Assembly: GCF_001721685.1 (NCBI RefSeq)
Contig: NZ_CP012502.1
Location: 1,984,001-2,048,000 of the forward strand
DNA: 64,000 nt
Source of the DNA: Salisediminibacterium beveridgei
GTDB lineage: Bacteria > Bacillota > Bacilli > Bacillales > Salisediminibacteriaceae
Direction of reading: 5' to 3'
The notes beneath the pieces were generated by a model. It saw only the letters and a program-made list of their open reading frames with translations, had not been told where the DNA came from and made no database searches. The position numbers and the translations under genes are program-made. Positions 37,465-46,238 of this stretch are shown piece by piece (position 1 is the stretch's first letter; each line of letters opens with the position of its first letter).

Positions 37465-37503
37465 AGACAAGACTTAGATGCAGACGAACGGAGGAAAACA
37501 ATT

Positions 37504-39222
37504 ATGTCATTTGACGGAACAGTTACCCGCGCAGTCACCGAAGAACTGAATCAGAAATTATTCTCCGGGCGGATTACAAAAATCCACCAGCCTGATCCGG
37601 CTGATATCACGATGACCATACGTTCACAAGGGAAGAATCATCAATTATTTTTTTCAGTAAACCCGAATTTTGCGAGATTTCACTTAACGGAACTTAAATT
37701 CACCAACCCCCAGGAACCGCCGATGTTCACTATGGTTCTCAGAAAACACCTGGAAGGAAGTATCCTTGAGTCTGTAACTCAGGATGGACTCGAACGGATT
37801 GTTTCCTTTCACTTTAAAGGGCGAAATGAGTTAGGCGATGTTTCACACAAAATCCTGATTCTCGAACTGATGGGCCGTCACAGCAATATGATTTTCGTAG
37901 ACAAAGACAGCGGCCTCATACTCGACTGTCTCAAACATATTCCTCCATCATTATCCAAACGTTCAGTCATGCCAGGACAACCCTATACATCTCCGCCATA
38001 TACCGACAAACTGAATCCTCTGGAGGCGGATGAAGAATTAATCAGACGGAAAATTGATTATAATTCCGGGAAAATCGCTGAGCAAGTCCGGGACCGATTT
38101 GCAGGGATGTCCCCGCAGGTTGTTCAGGAAATCATGCATCGATCAGGACTTGTCAATCGGGAATCTTTGCCGAAAGCATTTGTGGAAACGATGCGGCAAT
38201 TGATTGATGGTGACTATACGCCTCAAATCATCCGCCATCAAAAAGAAACGTTCTCAGTCATTGATCTTACGCACCTGAATGGGGAAAAAACTTCATATGA
38301 TTCCGTTTCTGAAATGCTTGACAGCTATTACGAAAACAAAGCGGAACGCGACCGGGTCAAACAACAGGCACATGATCTGGAACGGTTCATACGAAACGAG
38401 TATCAAAAGAACAAGAAAAAATTAAAAAAACTGAAACAAACAATGAATGATACGGAAAAGGCCGTGGAAGACCAAAAGGCGGGTGAACTGGTAACAGCGC
38501 ATATGCATCTGATTCGACCTGGTGACAAGCACGTAACGGTTATCGATTATTACGACGAAGCCCAGCCGGAGGTCAATATCCCTCTGGATCCGGACAAGTC
38601 GCCTTCAGAAAATGCCCAGCAGTTTTTCAAACGGTACCGAAAACGTCAGACCGCTGCTATTCACGTCAAAAAACAGATGAGACAGGCACAAAAGGAAATG
38701 CGTTATCTCGATACGCTCATTCAGCAGTTGGCAATGGCCAGCACAGAAGACCTGAAAGAAATCAGGAATGAATTGGAAACAGAAGGTTACCTGAAAAAGA
38801 AACGCACATCGAAAAAGCAAAAAAAACCGGCAAAACCAAAACCTGAGAAATTTATTTCATCAGAAAACATTGAAATCTACGTCGGGAAAAACAATACCCA
38901 GAATGAATATGTAACGATGCGTATGGCCCGGCAAAATGATACCTGGCTTCATACAAAGGATATCCCCGGGTCCCATGTCGTCATTCGAAGTGAGAATTTT
39001 GGAGAAGTTACTTTGCACGAAGCTGCTAATCTCGCGGCCTATTTCAGTAAAAGCAGAATGTCAGCCCAGGTGCCTGTGGATTATACACTGATCCGTCATG
39101 TTCGAAAACCCAATGGCGCTAAACCCGGCTATGTCATTTACGATCAGCAGACAACCTTATTCGTTACTCCTGACGAAGATCAGGTTAAATCCCTTCGGCA
39201 GCGGGTATTAAAGGCTGATTAA
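37504..39222 (+). CDS. rqcH: Ribosome quality control protein RqcH (NFACT family)
   Basis: RqcH binds obstructed 50S subunits and adds C-terminal alanine tails that mark nascent chains for decay. The 572-residue protein has the NFACT-N domain (1-180, MSFDGTVTRAVTEELNQKL), helix-hairpin-helix region, a long Lys/Glu-rich coiled coil (about 280-440) and NFACT-R (about 455-560, DTWLHTKDIPGSHVVIRS). GGAGG precedes the ATG. It is transcribed opposite to its neighbours and ends in a bidirectional terminator. Confidence 0.96.
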   Translation: MSFDGTVTRAVTEELNQKLFSGRITKIHQPDPADITMTIRSQGKNHQLFFSVNPNFARFHLTELKFTNPQEPPMFTMVLRKHLEGSILESVTQDGLERIVSFHFKGRNELGDVSHKILILELMGRHSNMIFVDKDSGLILDCLKHIPPSLSKRSVMPGQPYTSPPYTDKLNPLEADEELIRRKIDYNSGKIAEQVRDRFAGMSPQVVQEIMHRSGLVNRESLPKAFVETMRQLIDGDYTPQIIRHQKETFSVIDLTHLNGEKTSYDSVSEMLDSYYENKAERDRVKQQAHDLERFIRNEYQKNKKKLKKLKQTMNDTEKAVEDQKAGELVTAHMHLIRPGDKHVTVIDYYDEAQPEVNIPLDPDKSPSENAQQFFKRYRKRQTAAIHVKKQMRQAQKEMRYLDTLIQQLAMASTEDLKEIRNELETEGYLKKKRTSKKQKKPAKPKPEKFISSENIEIYVGKNNTQNEYVTMRMARQNDTWLHTKDIPGSHVVIRSENFGEVTLHEAANLAAYFSKSRMSAQVPVDYTLIRHVRKPNGAKPGYVIYDQQTTLFVTPDEDQVKSLRQRVLKAD

Positions 39223-39242
39223 TGCATTGTTATCTGAAAGTG

Positions 39243-39289
39243 AAAGATCCGAATCAATCACCTGTCATCAGGGATGATTCGGATCTTTT
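39243..39289. terminator. Bidirectional terminator between rqcH and the ABC pair
   Basis: AAAGATCCGAATCA and TGATTCGGATCTTT form a 14-pair stem enclosing a small inner hairpin (CCTG/CAGG), with A and T tails on both sides. Confidence 0.85.
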
Positions 39290-39307
39290 ATGTTGTGCAG
39301 GATCGAA

Positions 39308-41140
39308 TTAACCGGTATTCAATGCATTAAACTGTGACTTTACGAGTTCATAATATTCGCCCTTTTGATCCATCAGTTCATCATGATTTCCTTGCTCCAG
39401 AATATTGCCCTGCTCCAGAACGAAAATCTGATCTGCTTCCCGAATGGTGGACAGACGATGGGCAATCATGATCGCTGTGCGCCCTTTCAGAAGTTTTCGA
39501 AGTGCTGCTTGAATCACTTGCTCTGTTTCTGTATCAATCGCAGCTGTCGCCTCATCCAATATCAAAATCTGTGGATCGGCAAGAAGGGCCCTGGCGAAGG
39601 AAATCAATTGACGTTCACCAACAGACAGAATATTACCCCGTTCTTCCACTTCTGTTTCATAACCGTTCGGCAATTGCTGAATGAAGCCATCTGCGCCCAC
39701 CGTATAGGCTGCCTTCTTGACTTCTTCATCCGTGGCGTCAGGCCGGCCGAAGCGGATATTATCCAGGATTGTCCCCGAGAAGATAAAGGTATCCTGCAAG
39801 ACAATACTCACCTTCTCCCTTAAGCTGTCAAGTCCGATATCCCTCAGATCATGTCCATCAAGAAGTACTCTTCCTTTTGTAGGGTCATAGAATCGGCTGA
39901 TCAGATTGACAATGGTCGTTTTCCCCGAGCCTGTATGACCAACCAACGCAACCGTCTGTCCGCCTTTGATATCCAATGTGATGTCTTTTAATGCTTTGCG
40001 ATCAGCATCATAGGCAAACTCTACATGATCAAATTGAATATGACCTGTGACCTCCTTCAACTGCATGGCATTTGCTTTTTCCGGAACTGAAGGTTGTTCA
40101 TCGAGGAATTCAAAAATTCGTTCAGAAGAGGCCATCCCCACCAGCAGCTGATTATATACTTGTCCCAGCCTGGAAATCGGTTCCCAAAACATACCGATGT
40201 AAAGTGAAAAGGCAAAAAATTCACCTATGGTTAAGGAGCCAGCCTGAATCAACACCACACCAAACCATAACAGAATAGCAGTGCCTATGGCGCCGCTCAG
40301 TTCTACGAAAGGACGGAACATCGCACTCTTTTGCGTGGCATTGCGCCACGATTCAAAGTTCATTTCGTTCATACGATTGAAAAAGCCTATGTTTTCATTT
40401 TCCTGTGTATAGGATTGCGTCACACGGATCCCCTGAATGCTCTCATTCAAGTGGGAATTGATCATGGACTGTTTGATTCGTACATCCTGCCAGGAACGCC
40501 GGATATTTCGTCGAAGACGGGTCGAAATCAAGAACATAATCGGTAAGATAATTAATATGGCGACTGTTAACGGTGGATTGATAATAAACAGAAGAATAAC
40601 AATCCCGATCAGCATGATAAGATCCATCAGGAGGTTAATGACCCCGTTGGTAAATAAATCCTGGAGACTGTTGATATCATTTGTAATCCGAACGAGAATG
40701 GATCCGGCGGAACGTTGATCAAAGAAGCGGTGTGAAAGACGCTGAATATGATTAAACAGCTTCTTGCGCATATCAAAAATAACCAGCTGCCCGAGCTTAT
40801 TCATATACTTAATCCGTAAGGAATTCCCGATATATGCAATCACATACATGAAGGCGATAACACCTACCATAATCCAAAGGAAATTCGGATCCTGATTCTC
40901 TATAATATGGTCCAGTGCATAGCTCCCGATCAGAATTGGTGCGAACAATCTGACAGTCGTGGAGAGGATCATGCCCAGAATGGCTAAAGGCAATATCGTT
41001 CTCGTATAAGGTTTCATGAAACTGAATAATCGAAGCATCTGCATCCAATTAAACGGCTTTTCAATCGCCTGATCTGTTGAATAATGAAATCGTTTCAGCG
41101 TTCTTGATTCATCCTTGGCGGTTGTCTGTTTGTCACTCAT
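39308..41140 (-). CDS. Heterodimeric ABC exporter, half with canonical Walker B Glu
   Basis: Half-size exporter of the type I (multidrug) class, about 610 residues: six membrane segments (about 45-330) and a nucleotide-binding domain (about 365-605) with GHTGSGKTT, the non-standard signature ILSVGERQ, LILDEATAAID with the catalytic Glu, and the H-loop MIAHRLSTI. It most resembles the YknV or YfiC partners of B. subtilis in length and sequence. The start at 41140 follows GGGGGTG. It lies 12 bases downstream of its partner. Substrate unknown. Confidence 0.9.
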   Translation of the reverse strand: MSDKQTTAKDESRTLKRFHYSTDQAIEKPFNWMQMLRLFSFMKPYTRTILPLAILGMILSTTVRLFAPILIGSYALDHIIENQDPNFLWIMVGVIAFMYVIAYIGNSLRIKYMNKLGQLVIFDMRKKLFNHIQRLSHRFFDQRSAGSILVRITNDINSLQDLFTNGVINLLMDLIMLIGIVILLFIINPPLTVAILIILPIMFLISTRLRRNIRRSWQDVRIKQSMINSHLNESIQGIRVTQSYTQENENIGFFNRMNEMNFESWRNATQKSAMFRPFVELSGAIGTAILLWFGVVLIQAGSLTIGEFFAFSLYIGMFWEPISRLGQVYNQLLVGMASSERIFEFLDEQPSVPEKANAMQLKEVTGHIQFDHVEFAYDADRKALKDITLDIKGGQTVALVGHTGSGKTTIVNLISRFYDPTKGRVLLDGHDLRDIGLDSLREKVSIVLQDTFIFSGTILDNIRFGRPDATDEEVKKAAYTVGADGFIQQLPNGYETEVEERGNILSVGERQLISFARALLADPQILILDEATAAIDTETEQVIQAALRKLLKGRTAIMIAHRLSTIREADQIFVLEQGNILEQGNHDELMDQKGEYYELVKSQFNALNTG

Positions 41141-41152
41141 GTCGTGCACCCC

Positions 41153-42928
41153 CTATTGACCGGCTTCCATGAATTGATGACGGTCCCGGTATTGTATATC
41201 GTAAATATGACGGTAGTGTCCACCTTCAATGCGGAGAAGCTCATGATGAGTGCCCCGCTCGATAATTTCACCGTGATCCAAAACAATGATCTCATCTGCA
41301 TGCATAAGTGATGAAATGCGATGTGCGATAATAAACGTTGTCCGCCCTTTCATCACTTCCCGGAATGCTGCTTGTATCTTTGCTTCTGTTTCCATATCCA
41401 CGGCACTCGTTGCGTCGTCAAGGATCAGGATGCTCGGATCGATGCAGATAGCCCTTGCAATCGCAATACGCTGTTTTTGCCCGCCTGACAAACCACCACC
41501 TCGCTCGCCGAGGATCGTGTCATAACCGTTCGGAAGATCCATAATGAACTCGTGAGCATCTGAACGCTTTGCTGCATCGATGATCTGTTCTTGAGAGGCT
41601 TCCGGATTTCCGTATGAAATATTGTCTTTTACCGACGATGAGAACAGGAAAGATTCCTGTAGCACAACACCGGTATTTTTACGAATGGTTTTCAATGTGT
41701 AATCAGATACCGGACGTCCGTCGATCAGAATTTTCCCTCGATCCGGTTCATAAAACCGTGTAATCAGCTGCGTGATCGACGTCTTACCTGAACCTGTCGC
41801 ACCAATCAGACCGATGGTCGTACCTGGTTTTGCTTCGAATTCAATATCCTTCAAAGCCAGCTGTTCATCACCTTCATAACTGTGGCTGACGTTTTTGAAT
41901 TCAACATGTCCATCGAGCCGGTCGACTTCGACTGCATCGGGCTTATCAAATACATCTTCTCTCTCGTCCAACACCTGAAGCAGGCGCTCGCCGGATGCTT
42001 TTGCCTGCGAGAATGTATTTACGATAAATCCCAGGTTCATCAGTGGATTGATAATAAACCAGACCAGGTTGAAGAAGGCCACCAGTACACCAGGCTGCAG
42101 TTCGTCCTGAATCACCAGCCAACCGCCGTAGCCAAGTAAAACCACAACAGCAATTTGACCAATCAGTTCCATAAACGGGAAATAGCGCGCCCAGATATTG
42201 GATGTATAAATAAACTTATCTTTATAATCCGTATTTTTGTCATCAAAGCGGCCCATTTCATATCCTTCTTTGGACAGCGATTTGACGGTCGACATGCCGC
42301 TGATGTTTTCCTGCACCTTGGTTGTCATACCTGCAAACGATTTTCGGATGTTCGTAAAAGCAGGATGCACTTTTTTATCAAACTGATACACTGTGACAAT
42401 GAGGAACGGCATGGACATTAAAGTCAAAAAGGCAAGGCTTGGACTATAGTAAAACATAATCCCCATACTCAGACTGATCAGCATCACGATGTTAATCAGC
42501 TGGGCAAAACCAAACGATAGAAAAAAACGGAACCCTTCCACATCGGCGGTCAGTCTCGACATTAAATCCCCTGTCCGAGCATTGTCATAATATCTGAAAG
42601 GTAAATATTGAAGCTTTTTATACAATGCATTTCGAAGTTCATACACCGCGTTGATCCCAAACAGATCTCCAAGATACTGATGAAAATAAACAGTTATACT
42701 TTTCAGCAATGTAATCAGGAAAAAGCCGATAGCGACAAAAGGAACTAAACCGAAATTCTGTTCTCCAATGACGACATCAATCGTGAATTGCAAAATTACA
42801 GGATACACGACGGTGAATGCTGTTGTCAGCAGTAAAAATAAAATAGACAGGAAGAAATAGCGCTTATAAGGCATATAAAACATCTTAAGACGTTTAAATG
42901 TATTCAAGATTGATCCCCACTTTCGCAT
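41153..42928 (-). CDS. Heterodimeric ABC exporter, half with Asp in place of catalytic Glu
   Basis: Half-size type I exporter of 591 residues: membrane domain (about 20-320) and nucleotide-binding domain (about 345-580) with GATGSGKTS, a canonical signature GGLSGGQKQR, but LILDDATSAVD, in which Asp replaces the Walker B Glu. The motif FRYYDNARTGDLMSRLTADVEGFRFFLS is typical of YknU-like proteins. The partner gene follows directly. The ATG at 42928 has AAGGGGG upstream; a TTG eight codons in with GGGGA is an alternative start. Confidence 0.9.
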   Translation of the reverse strand: MRKWGSILNTFKRLKMFYMPYKRYFFLSILFLLLTTAFTVVYPVILQFTIDVVIGEQNFGLVPFVAIGFFLITLLKSITVYFHQYLGDLFGINAVYELRNALYKKLQYLPFRYYDNARTGDLMSRLTADVEGFRFFLSFGFAQLINIVMLISLSMGIMFYYSPSLAFLTLMSMPFLIVTVYQFDKKVHPAFTNIRKSFAGMTTKVQENISGMSTVKSLSKEGYEMGRFDDKNTDYKDKFIYTSNIWARYFPFMELIGQIAVVVLLGYGGWLVIQDELQPGVLVAFFNLVWFIINPLMNLGFIVNTFSQAKASGERLLQVLDEREDVFDKPDAVEVDRLDGHVEFKNVSHSYEGDEQLALKDIEFEAKPGTTIGLIGATGSGKTSITQLITRFYEPDRGKILIDGRPVSDYTLKTIRKNTGVVLQESFLFSSSVKDNISYGNPEASQEQIIDAAKRSDAHEFIMDLPNGYDTILGERGGGLSGGQKQRIAIARAICIDPSILILDDATSAVDMETEAKIQAAFREVMKGRTTFIIAHRISSLMHADEIIVLDHGEIIERGTHHELLRIEGGHYRHIYDIQYRDRHQFMEAGQ

Positions 42929-43078
42929 ACATTAAAATGACAGCCCCCTTAATATATCGGTTTCCGAAATATTTATCGAGAGCCAAAAGTTGCGAAAATC
43001 TCGCTTGTCATTTGATTAGCTAGGAAAAATCTCTACGATACGCTTACTATGGAACATTTGCTGGTAAATCCTTGTAAA

Positions 43079-43123
43079 TAAAACAAGGCTTATCACCAAA
43101 TCAATGGCGAGAAGCCTTTGTTG
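43079..43123 (-). terminator. Hairpin in the pyrE-ABC gap, possible tandem terminator or leader element
   Basis: On the minus strand AACAAAGGCTT and AAGCCTTGTT form a stem (one bulge), extended inside by CGCCA/TGGTG, and are followed by TTTATTT. It can be a second terminator of the pyr operon or, if the promoter at 43126-43155 is used, the 5' end of the ABC message. The rest of the 305-base gap (42929-43233) holds no gene that I can see. Confidence 0.55.
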
Positions 43124-43125
43124 CA

Positions 43126-43155
43126 CTTATACTTTATTCCAGCAGCAGACGTAAA
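43126..43155 (-). promoter_or_regulatory. Candidate promoter upstream of the ABC exporter pair
   Basis: On the minus strand TTTACG and TATAAG are spaced by 18 bases, directly before the hairpin at 43079-43123. A TATATT closer to the ABC start has no clear -35. Confidence 0.4.
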
Positions 43156-43172
43156 CTTTTCTAAGCAGCAGA

Positions 43173-43216
43173 ACAAAAAAACGGAATCCTCACAAGACGA
43201 AATCCGTTTCTTTGTT
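43173..43216 (-). terminator. Intrinsic terminator of the pyr operon
   Basis: On the minus strand AAACGGATT and a matching TCCGTTT arm form a hairpin followed by seven T; flanking GAACAAA/TTTGTTC can extend the stem. It lies about 18 bases after the pyrE stop. Confidence 0.8.
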
Positions 43217-43233
43217 CTTTTGATTCTAACTGA

Positions 43234-43866
43234 CTATTTCCAACCTGCCGGATTTCGTTTCCACTCCCTCAAGGACTTAAGCTGATCACTTGTTAAATCC
43301 CCTTTTGCCGAGGCACTTTCGATTAATGCATCAAAATCGGTCAACGTGTGTATCCCAATCGATTTTTCTTTCGCCAATTCATTTGAACGTTGAAGATTAT
43401 AGCTGAATATCGCAAGTATATCCGTCACAATGCCACCTGCTTCTCTGACTGATTCAGCAGCTTCGATCGACGATCCGCCTGTGGAAATCAAATCTTCGAT
43501 AATCAATACCCGGTCACCTTTATTAATTCTTCCCTCAATACGGTTTTGCTTGCCGTGCCCTTTTGCCGATCCGCGAATATAGGCCATCGGCAAATTCAGT
43601 GTTTCGCTGATCCAGGCTGCATGAGGAATCCCAGCAGTAGAAGTCCCTGCAATGACATCGATCGTAAGTTCCATATCTTCAATCGCCTTACAAAATGCCT
43701 GAATTACCTGCTTTCGCTCGTTCGGATATGCCATCAACAATCGATTATCACAATAGATTGGGGATTGAATACCTGAACTCCATGTATAAGGATGATCCGG
43801 GCTTAAAGAAACAGCACCGATTTCAAGAAGTAATTCAGCCAATTTATCTCGCGTTGTCGTTGTCAT
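43234..43866 (-). CDS. pyrE: Orotate phosphoribosyltransferase
   Basis: Makes orotidine monophosphate from orotate and PRPP. The 210-residue protein has the PRPP site VLIIEDLISTGGSS (about 116-129) and SGIQSPIYCDNR and AGTSTAGIPHAAW in the orotate half. GGAGTG lies upstream of the ATG, and the start overlaps the pyrF stop. It is the last gene of the pyrimidine operon. Confidence 0.97.
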   Translation of the reverse strand: MTTTTRDKLAELLLEIGAVSLSPDHPYTWSSGIQSPIYCDNRLLMAYPNERKQVIQAFCKAIEDMELTIDVIAGTSTAGIPHAAWISETLNLPMAYIRGSAKGHGKQNRIEGRINKGDRVLIIEDLISTGGSSIEAAESVREAGGIVTDILAIFSYNLQRSNELAKEKSIGIHTLTDFDALIESASAKGDLTSDQLKSLREWKRNPAGWK

Positions 43867-44572
43867 TTACAGTCCACTCCTTCATATAATTTAAATAGGC
43901 CGCTCGAGGATTTTCAGCTTTTGTAATTCCTCTGCCAACCACGATTGCATCGCTGCCTGCCACTCTTGCTGCCGAAGGTGTCATTACCCGAATCTGATCA
44001 TGAGGGGCATCGTTTTTTAGACGAATCCCCGGCGTCAGTGTCCAAATCGCAGGATGATGACGTTTTAATTCTGCCGCCTCCATTGCGCTGCAAACAACAC
44101 CTTTCAATCCTGCTTGGAGTGCAAGCCCTCCCTGATGCACCACATGATCCGTAATCGGTTCATAAACATGCAGTTCTTCCTTCAGCATCATGTCTGATGT
44201 ACTGGTTAATTGAGTGACAGCAATACAATCAGGAACGTCCCTTCCTGAAGGGGTCCCTATAACAAGTCCTTCCATAGCTGCTTCCATCATACGTTTGCCT
44301 CCTGCAGCGTGGACATTCACAAGATCAATTCCAAGCGTCGCCAAAACCATCATGCTGCGTTTGACGGTTTCAGGGATATCATGAAGTTTCAAATCCAGAA
44401 ACACTTCATGCCCCAGAACTTTCAAATCATAGATCATCGCAGGGCCTTCTTTATAAAAGAGTTCCATTCCGACTTTCACCGCCGGCTTTTCGTCAGAAAA
44501 ATGGTGCAATAAACCCATGGCATCCTGTTTCGTCGGGACATCCAATGCTATAAAGAGAGGGGTTGACCGCAT
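43844..44572 (-). CDS. pyrF: Orotidine 5'-phosphate decarboxylase
   Basis: Last step to UMP. The 242-residue barrel has ALDVPTK at the N-terminus, KVGMELFY and the catalytic Lys-Asp network in [16 protein letters not shown], and VGRGIT near the C-terminus. It overlaps pyrD by 25 bases and pyrE by 23 bases. Confidence 0.97.
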   Translation of the reverse strand: MRSTPLFIALDVPTKQDAMGLLHHFSDEKPAVKVGMELFYKEGPAMIYDLKVLGHEVFLDLKLHDIPETVKRSMMVLATLGIDLVNVHAAGGKRMMEAAMEGLVIGTPSGRDVPDCIAVTQLTSTSDMMLKEELHVYEPITDHVVHQGGLALQAGLKGVVCSAMEAAELKRHHPAIWTLTPGIRLKNDAPHDQIRVMTPSAARVAGSDAIVVGRGITKAENPRAAYLNYMKEWTVNDNDNAR

Positions 44573-45480
44573 GACGCAAAACTCCTTCCAATCACGTCTT
44601 GCATGTTTTCAAATCCCAGTTCTTTAAGCCTGACCGGCAATGCCTGGATCAACTCCGGACAAATCATAGGATTTTGAAAATTGGCTGTTCCCACTGCCAC
44701 GGCTGAAGCGCCTGCCATCATAAACTCAATCACGTCATCCACTGTCTGAACCCCGCCCATGCCTATAATTGGAATTGATACTTCCTGCGCTACATCATAA
44801 ATCATCCGGATCGCAACCGGTTTAATAGCAGGACCAGACAATCCTCCTTTCCCATTAGCCAAAACCAGTTGTCCTGTTGTGACATCAATTTGCATCCCAA
44901 CCATCGTATTGATCATCGAAAGTCCGTCTGCGCCAGCTGCTTCCACTGCCTTGGCCATTGCGACAATATCTGTTACGTTCGGCGACAGTTTGACATAGAG
45001 CGGAATGTCACTGACTGCTTTCACAGCTTTCGTTAAATCATAGGCAATATCCGGATCACTGCCAAACTGTATCCCGCCTGATTTGACATTCGGGCATGAA
45101 ATATTTAATTCCAGCGCAGAGGCTTTACCTGATGAAGCAATCTTCCTCGATGTTTCCACGTAATCCTCCGGCGCATTCCCTGCGATATTCACAAGTACCG
45201 GAATGTTATTAGACGTTAATGCTTCCAATTCATGTTCGATGACATGGTCCACACCTGGATTTTGCAGTCCAATGGCATTGAGCATGCCACTTTCCGTTTC
45301 TGCAATTCGCGGCACCTGATTTCCCAGTCTTTTTTCAGCGGTGACCGCCTTAACTGTGATCGCACCCAGCAGATCAAGATCATAGAACTGACTGTATTCC
45401 TGCCCAAAACCATAGCAGCCGGAGGCTGGAAGGATTGGGGTTTTCATTGACATACCTGGCAGTTCAATTGTTGTGTTCAT
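44548..45480 (-). CDS. pyrD: Dihydroorotate dehydrogenase, catalytic subunit (class 1B)
   Basis: Oxidises dihydroorotate to orotate using FMN, with PyrK passing electrons to NAD. The 310-residue protein begins [16 protein letters not shown] and has PASGCYGFG, the active-site Cys in [12 protein letters not shown], and INTMVGM and GMGGVQ in the phosphate site. The start at 45480 follows GAGGTG and shares one base with the pyrK stop; a frame running farther upstream crosses pyrK and is not real. Confidence 0.97.
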   Translation of the reverse strand: MNTTIELPGMSMKTPILPASGCYGFGQEYSQFYDLDLLGAITVKAVTAEKRLGNQVPRIAETESGMLNAIGLQNPGVDHVIEHELEALTSNNIPVLVNIAGNAPEDYVETSRKIASSGKASALELNISCPNVKSGGIQFGSDPDIAYDLTKAVKAVSDIPLYVKLSPNVTDIVAMAKAVEAAGADGLSMINTMVGMQIDVTTGQLVLANGKGGLSGPAIKPVAIRMIYDVAQEVSIPIIGMGGVQTVDDVIEFMMAGASAVAVGTANFQNPMICPELIQALPVRLKELGFENMQDVIGRSFASCGQPLSL

Positions 45481-46238
45481 CAAAGGATCACCTCTTTGCT
45501 TGGGAATACCGGACCATCTGAACAGACTTTTGCATATTGCTGTTCTGTGTTGGTGGGACACACACAGGCAAGACAAGCACCAACGCCGCATCCCATTCGT
45601 TCTTCGAGTGATAAAAACCCTTGGATCGGAAGCTGATGCTTCACTTTTGTCAGCATCGGCTTAGGACCACAGGCGTAATATGTGACTACACCTTCTGTTG
45701 AGACAATGTCTGTCACATAGCCTTTATGACCGTAACTGCCATCTTCAGTGGCAATGTGCACATCGCAGAATTCCTCAAACTCCTTGTCATAGAAAACGTC
45801 TTCAGCACTGCGAAAACCGAGGTACGCAGAACATTGAATGCCTTTTTCCACCAGTTCCTTCGCCAGAAAATAGAGCGGCGGGATTCCAACACCTCCACCA
45901 ATCAGGATCACATGACTGCCTCGTTCAATCTGGTTGATCGGAAAGCCATTTCCTAGCGGCCCCAGAATATTCAGCGACTCGTTTTCCTGCCTGCCCGCCA
46001 GGACGGCGGTACCTTTCCCAACTACTTTGTACAGGCAAGTCAGCGTTCCTTCTACCCTGTCTATATCAGCAATACTGATCGGTCTCCGTAACAGAGGTTG
46101 ACCGAACTGTCCGGTTTGAATATGAAGAAACTGCCCTGCTTCAGCAGCATCTGCCAGATCTGGAGCAGATACTTTCAGCTCGTAGACTTCTTGTGCCACC
46201 AGTGTCTGATGAACAATCGATGCATCCGTCAATTTCAC
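45480..46238 (-). CDS. pyrK: Dihydroorotate dehydrogenase electron transfer subunit
   Basis: FAD and [2Fe-2S] subunit that links PyrD to NAD. The 252-residue protein has RRPISIAD (FAD), [14 protein letters not shown] (NAD) and the cluster cysteines in [15 protein letters not shown] plus a fourth Cys near VCSDGPVF. It overlaps pyrAB by four bases and pyrD by one. Confidence 0.97.
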   Translation of the reverse strand: MKLTDASIVHQTLVAQEVYELKVSAPDLADAAEAGQFLHIQTGQFGQPLLRRPISIADIDRVEGTLTCLYKVVGKGTAVLAGRQENESLNILGPLGNGFPINQIERGSHVILIGGGVGIPPLYFLAKELVEKGIQCSAYLGFRSAEDVFYDKEFEEFCDVHIATEDGSYGHKGYVTDIVSTEGVVTYYACGPKPMLTKVKHQLPIQGFLSLEERMGCGVGACLACVCPTNTEQQYAKVCSDGPVFPSKEVIL

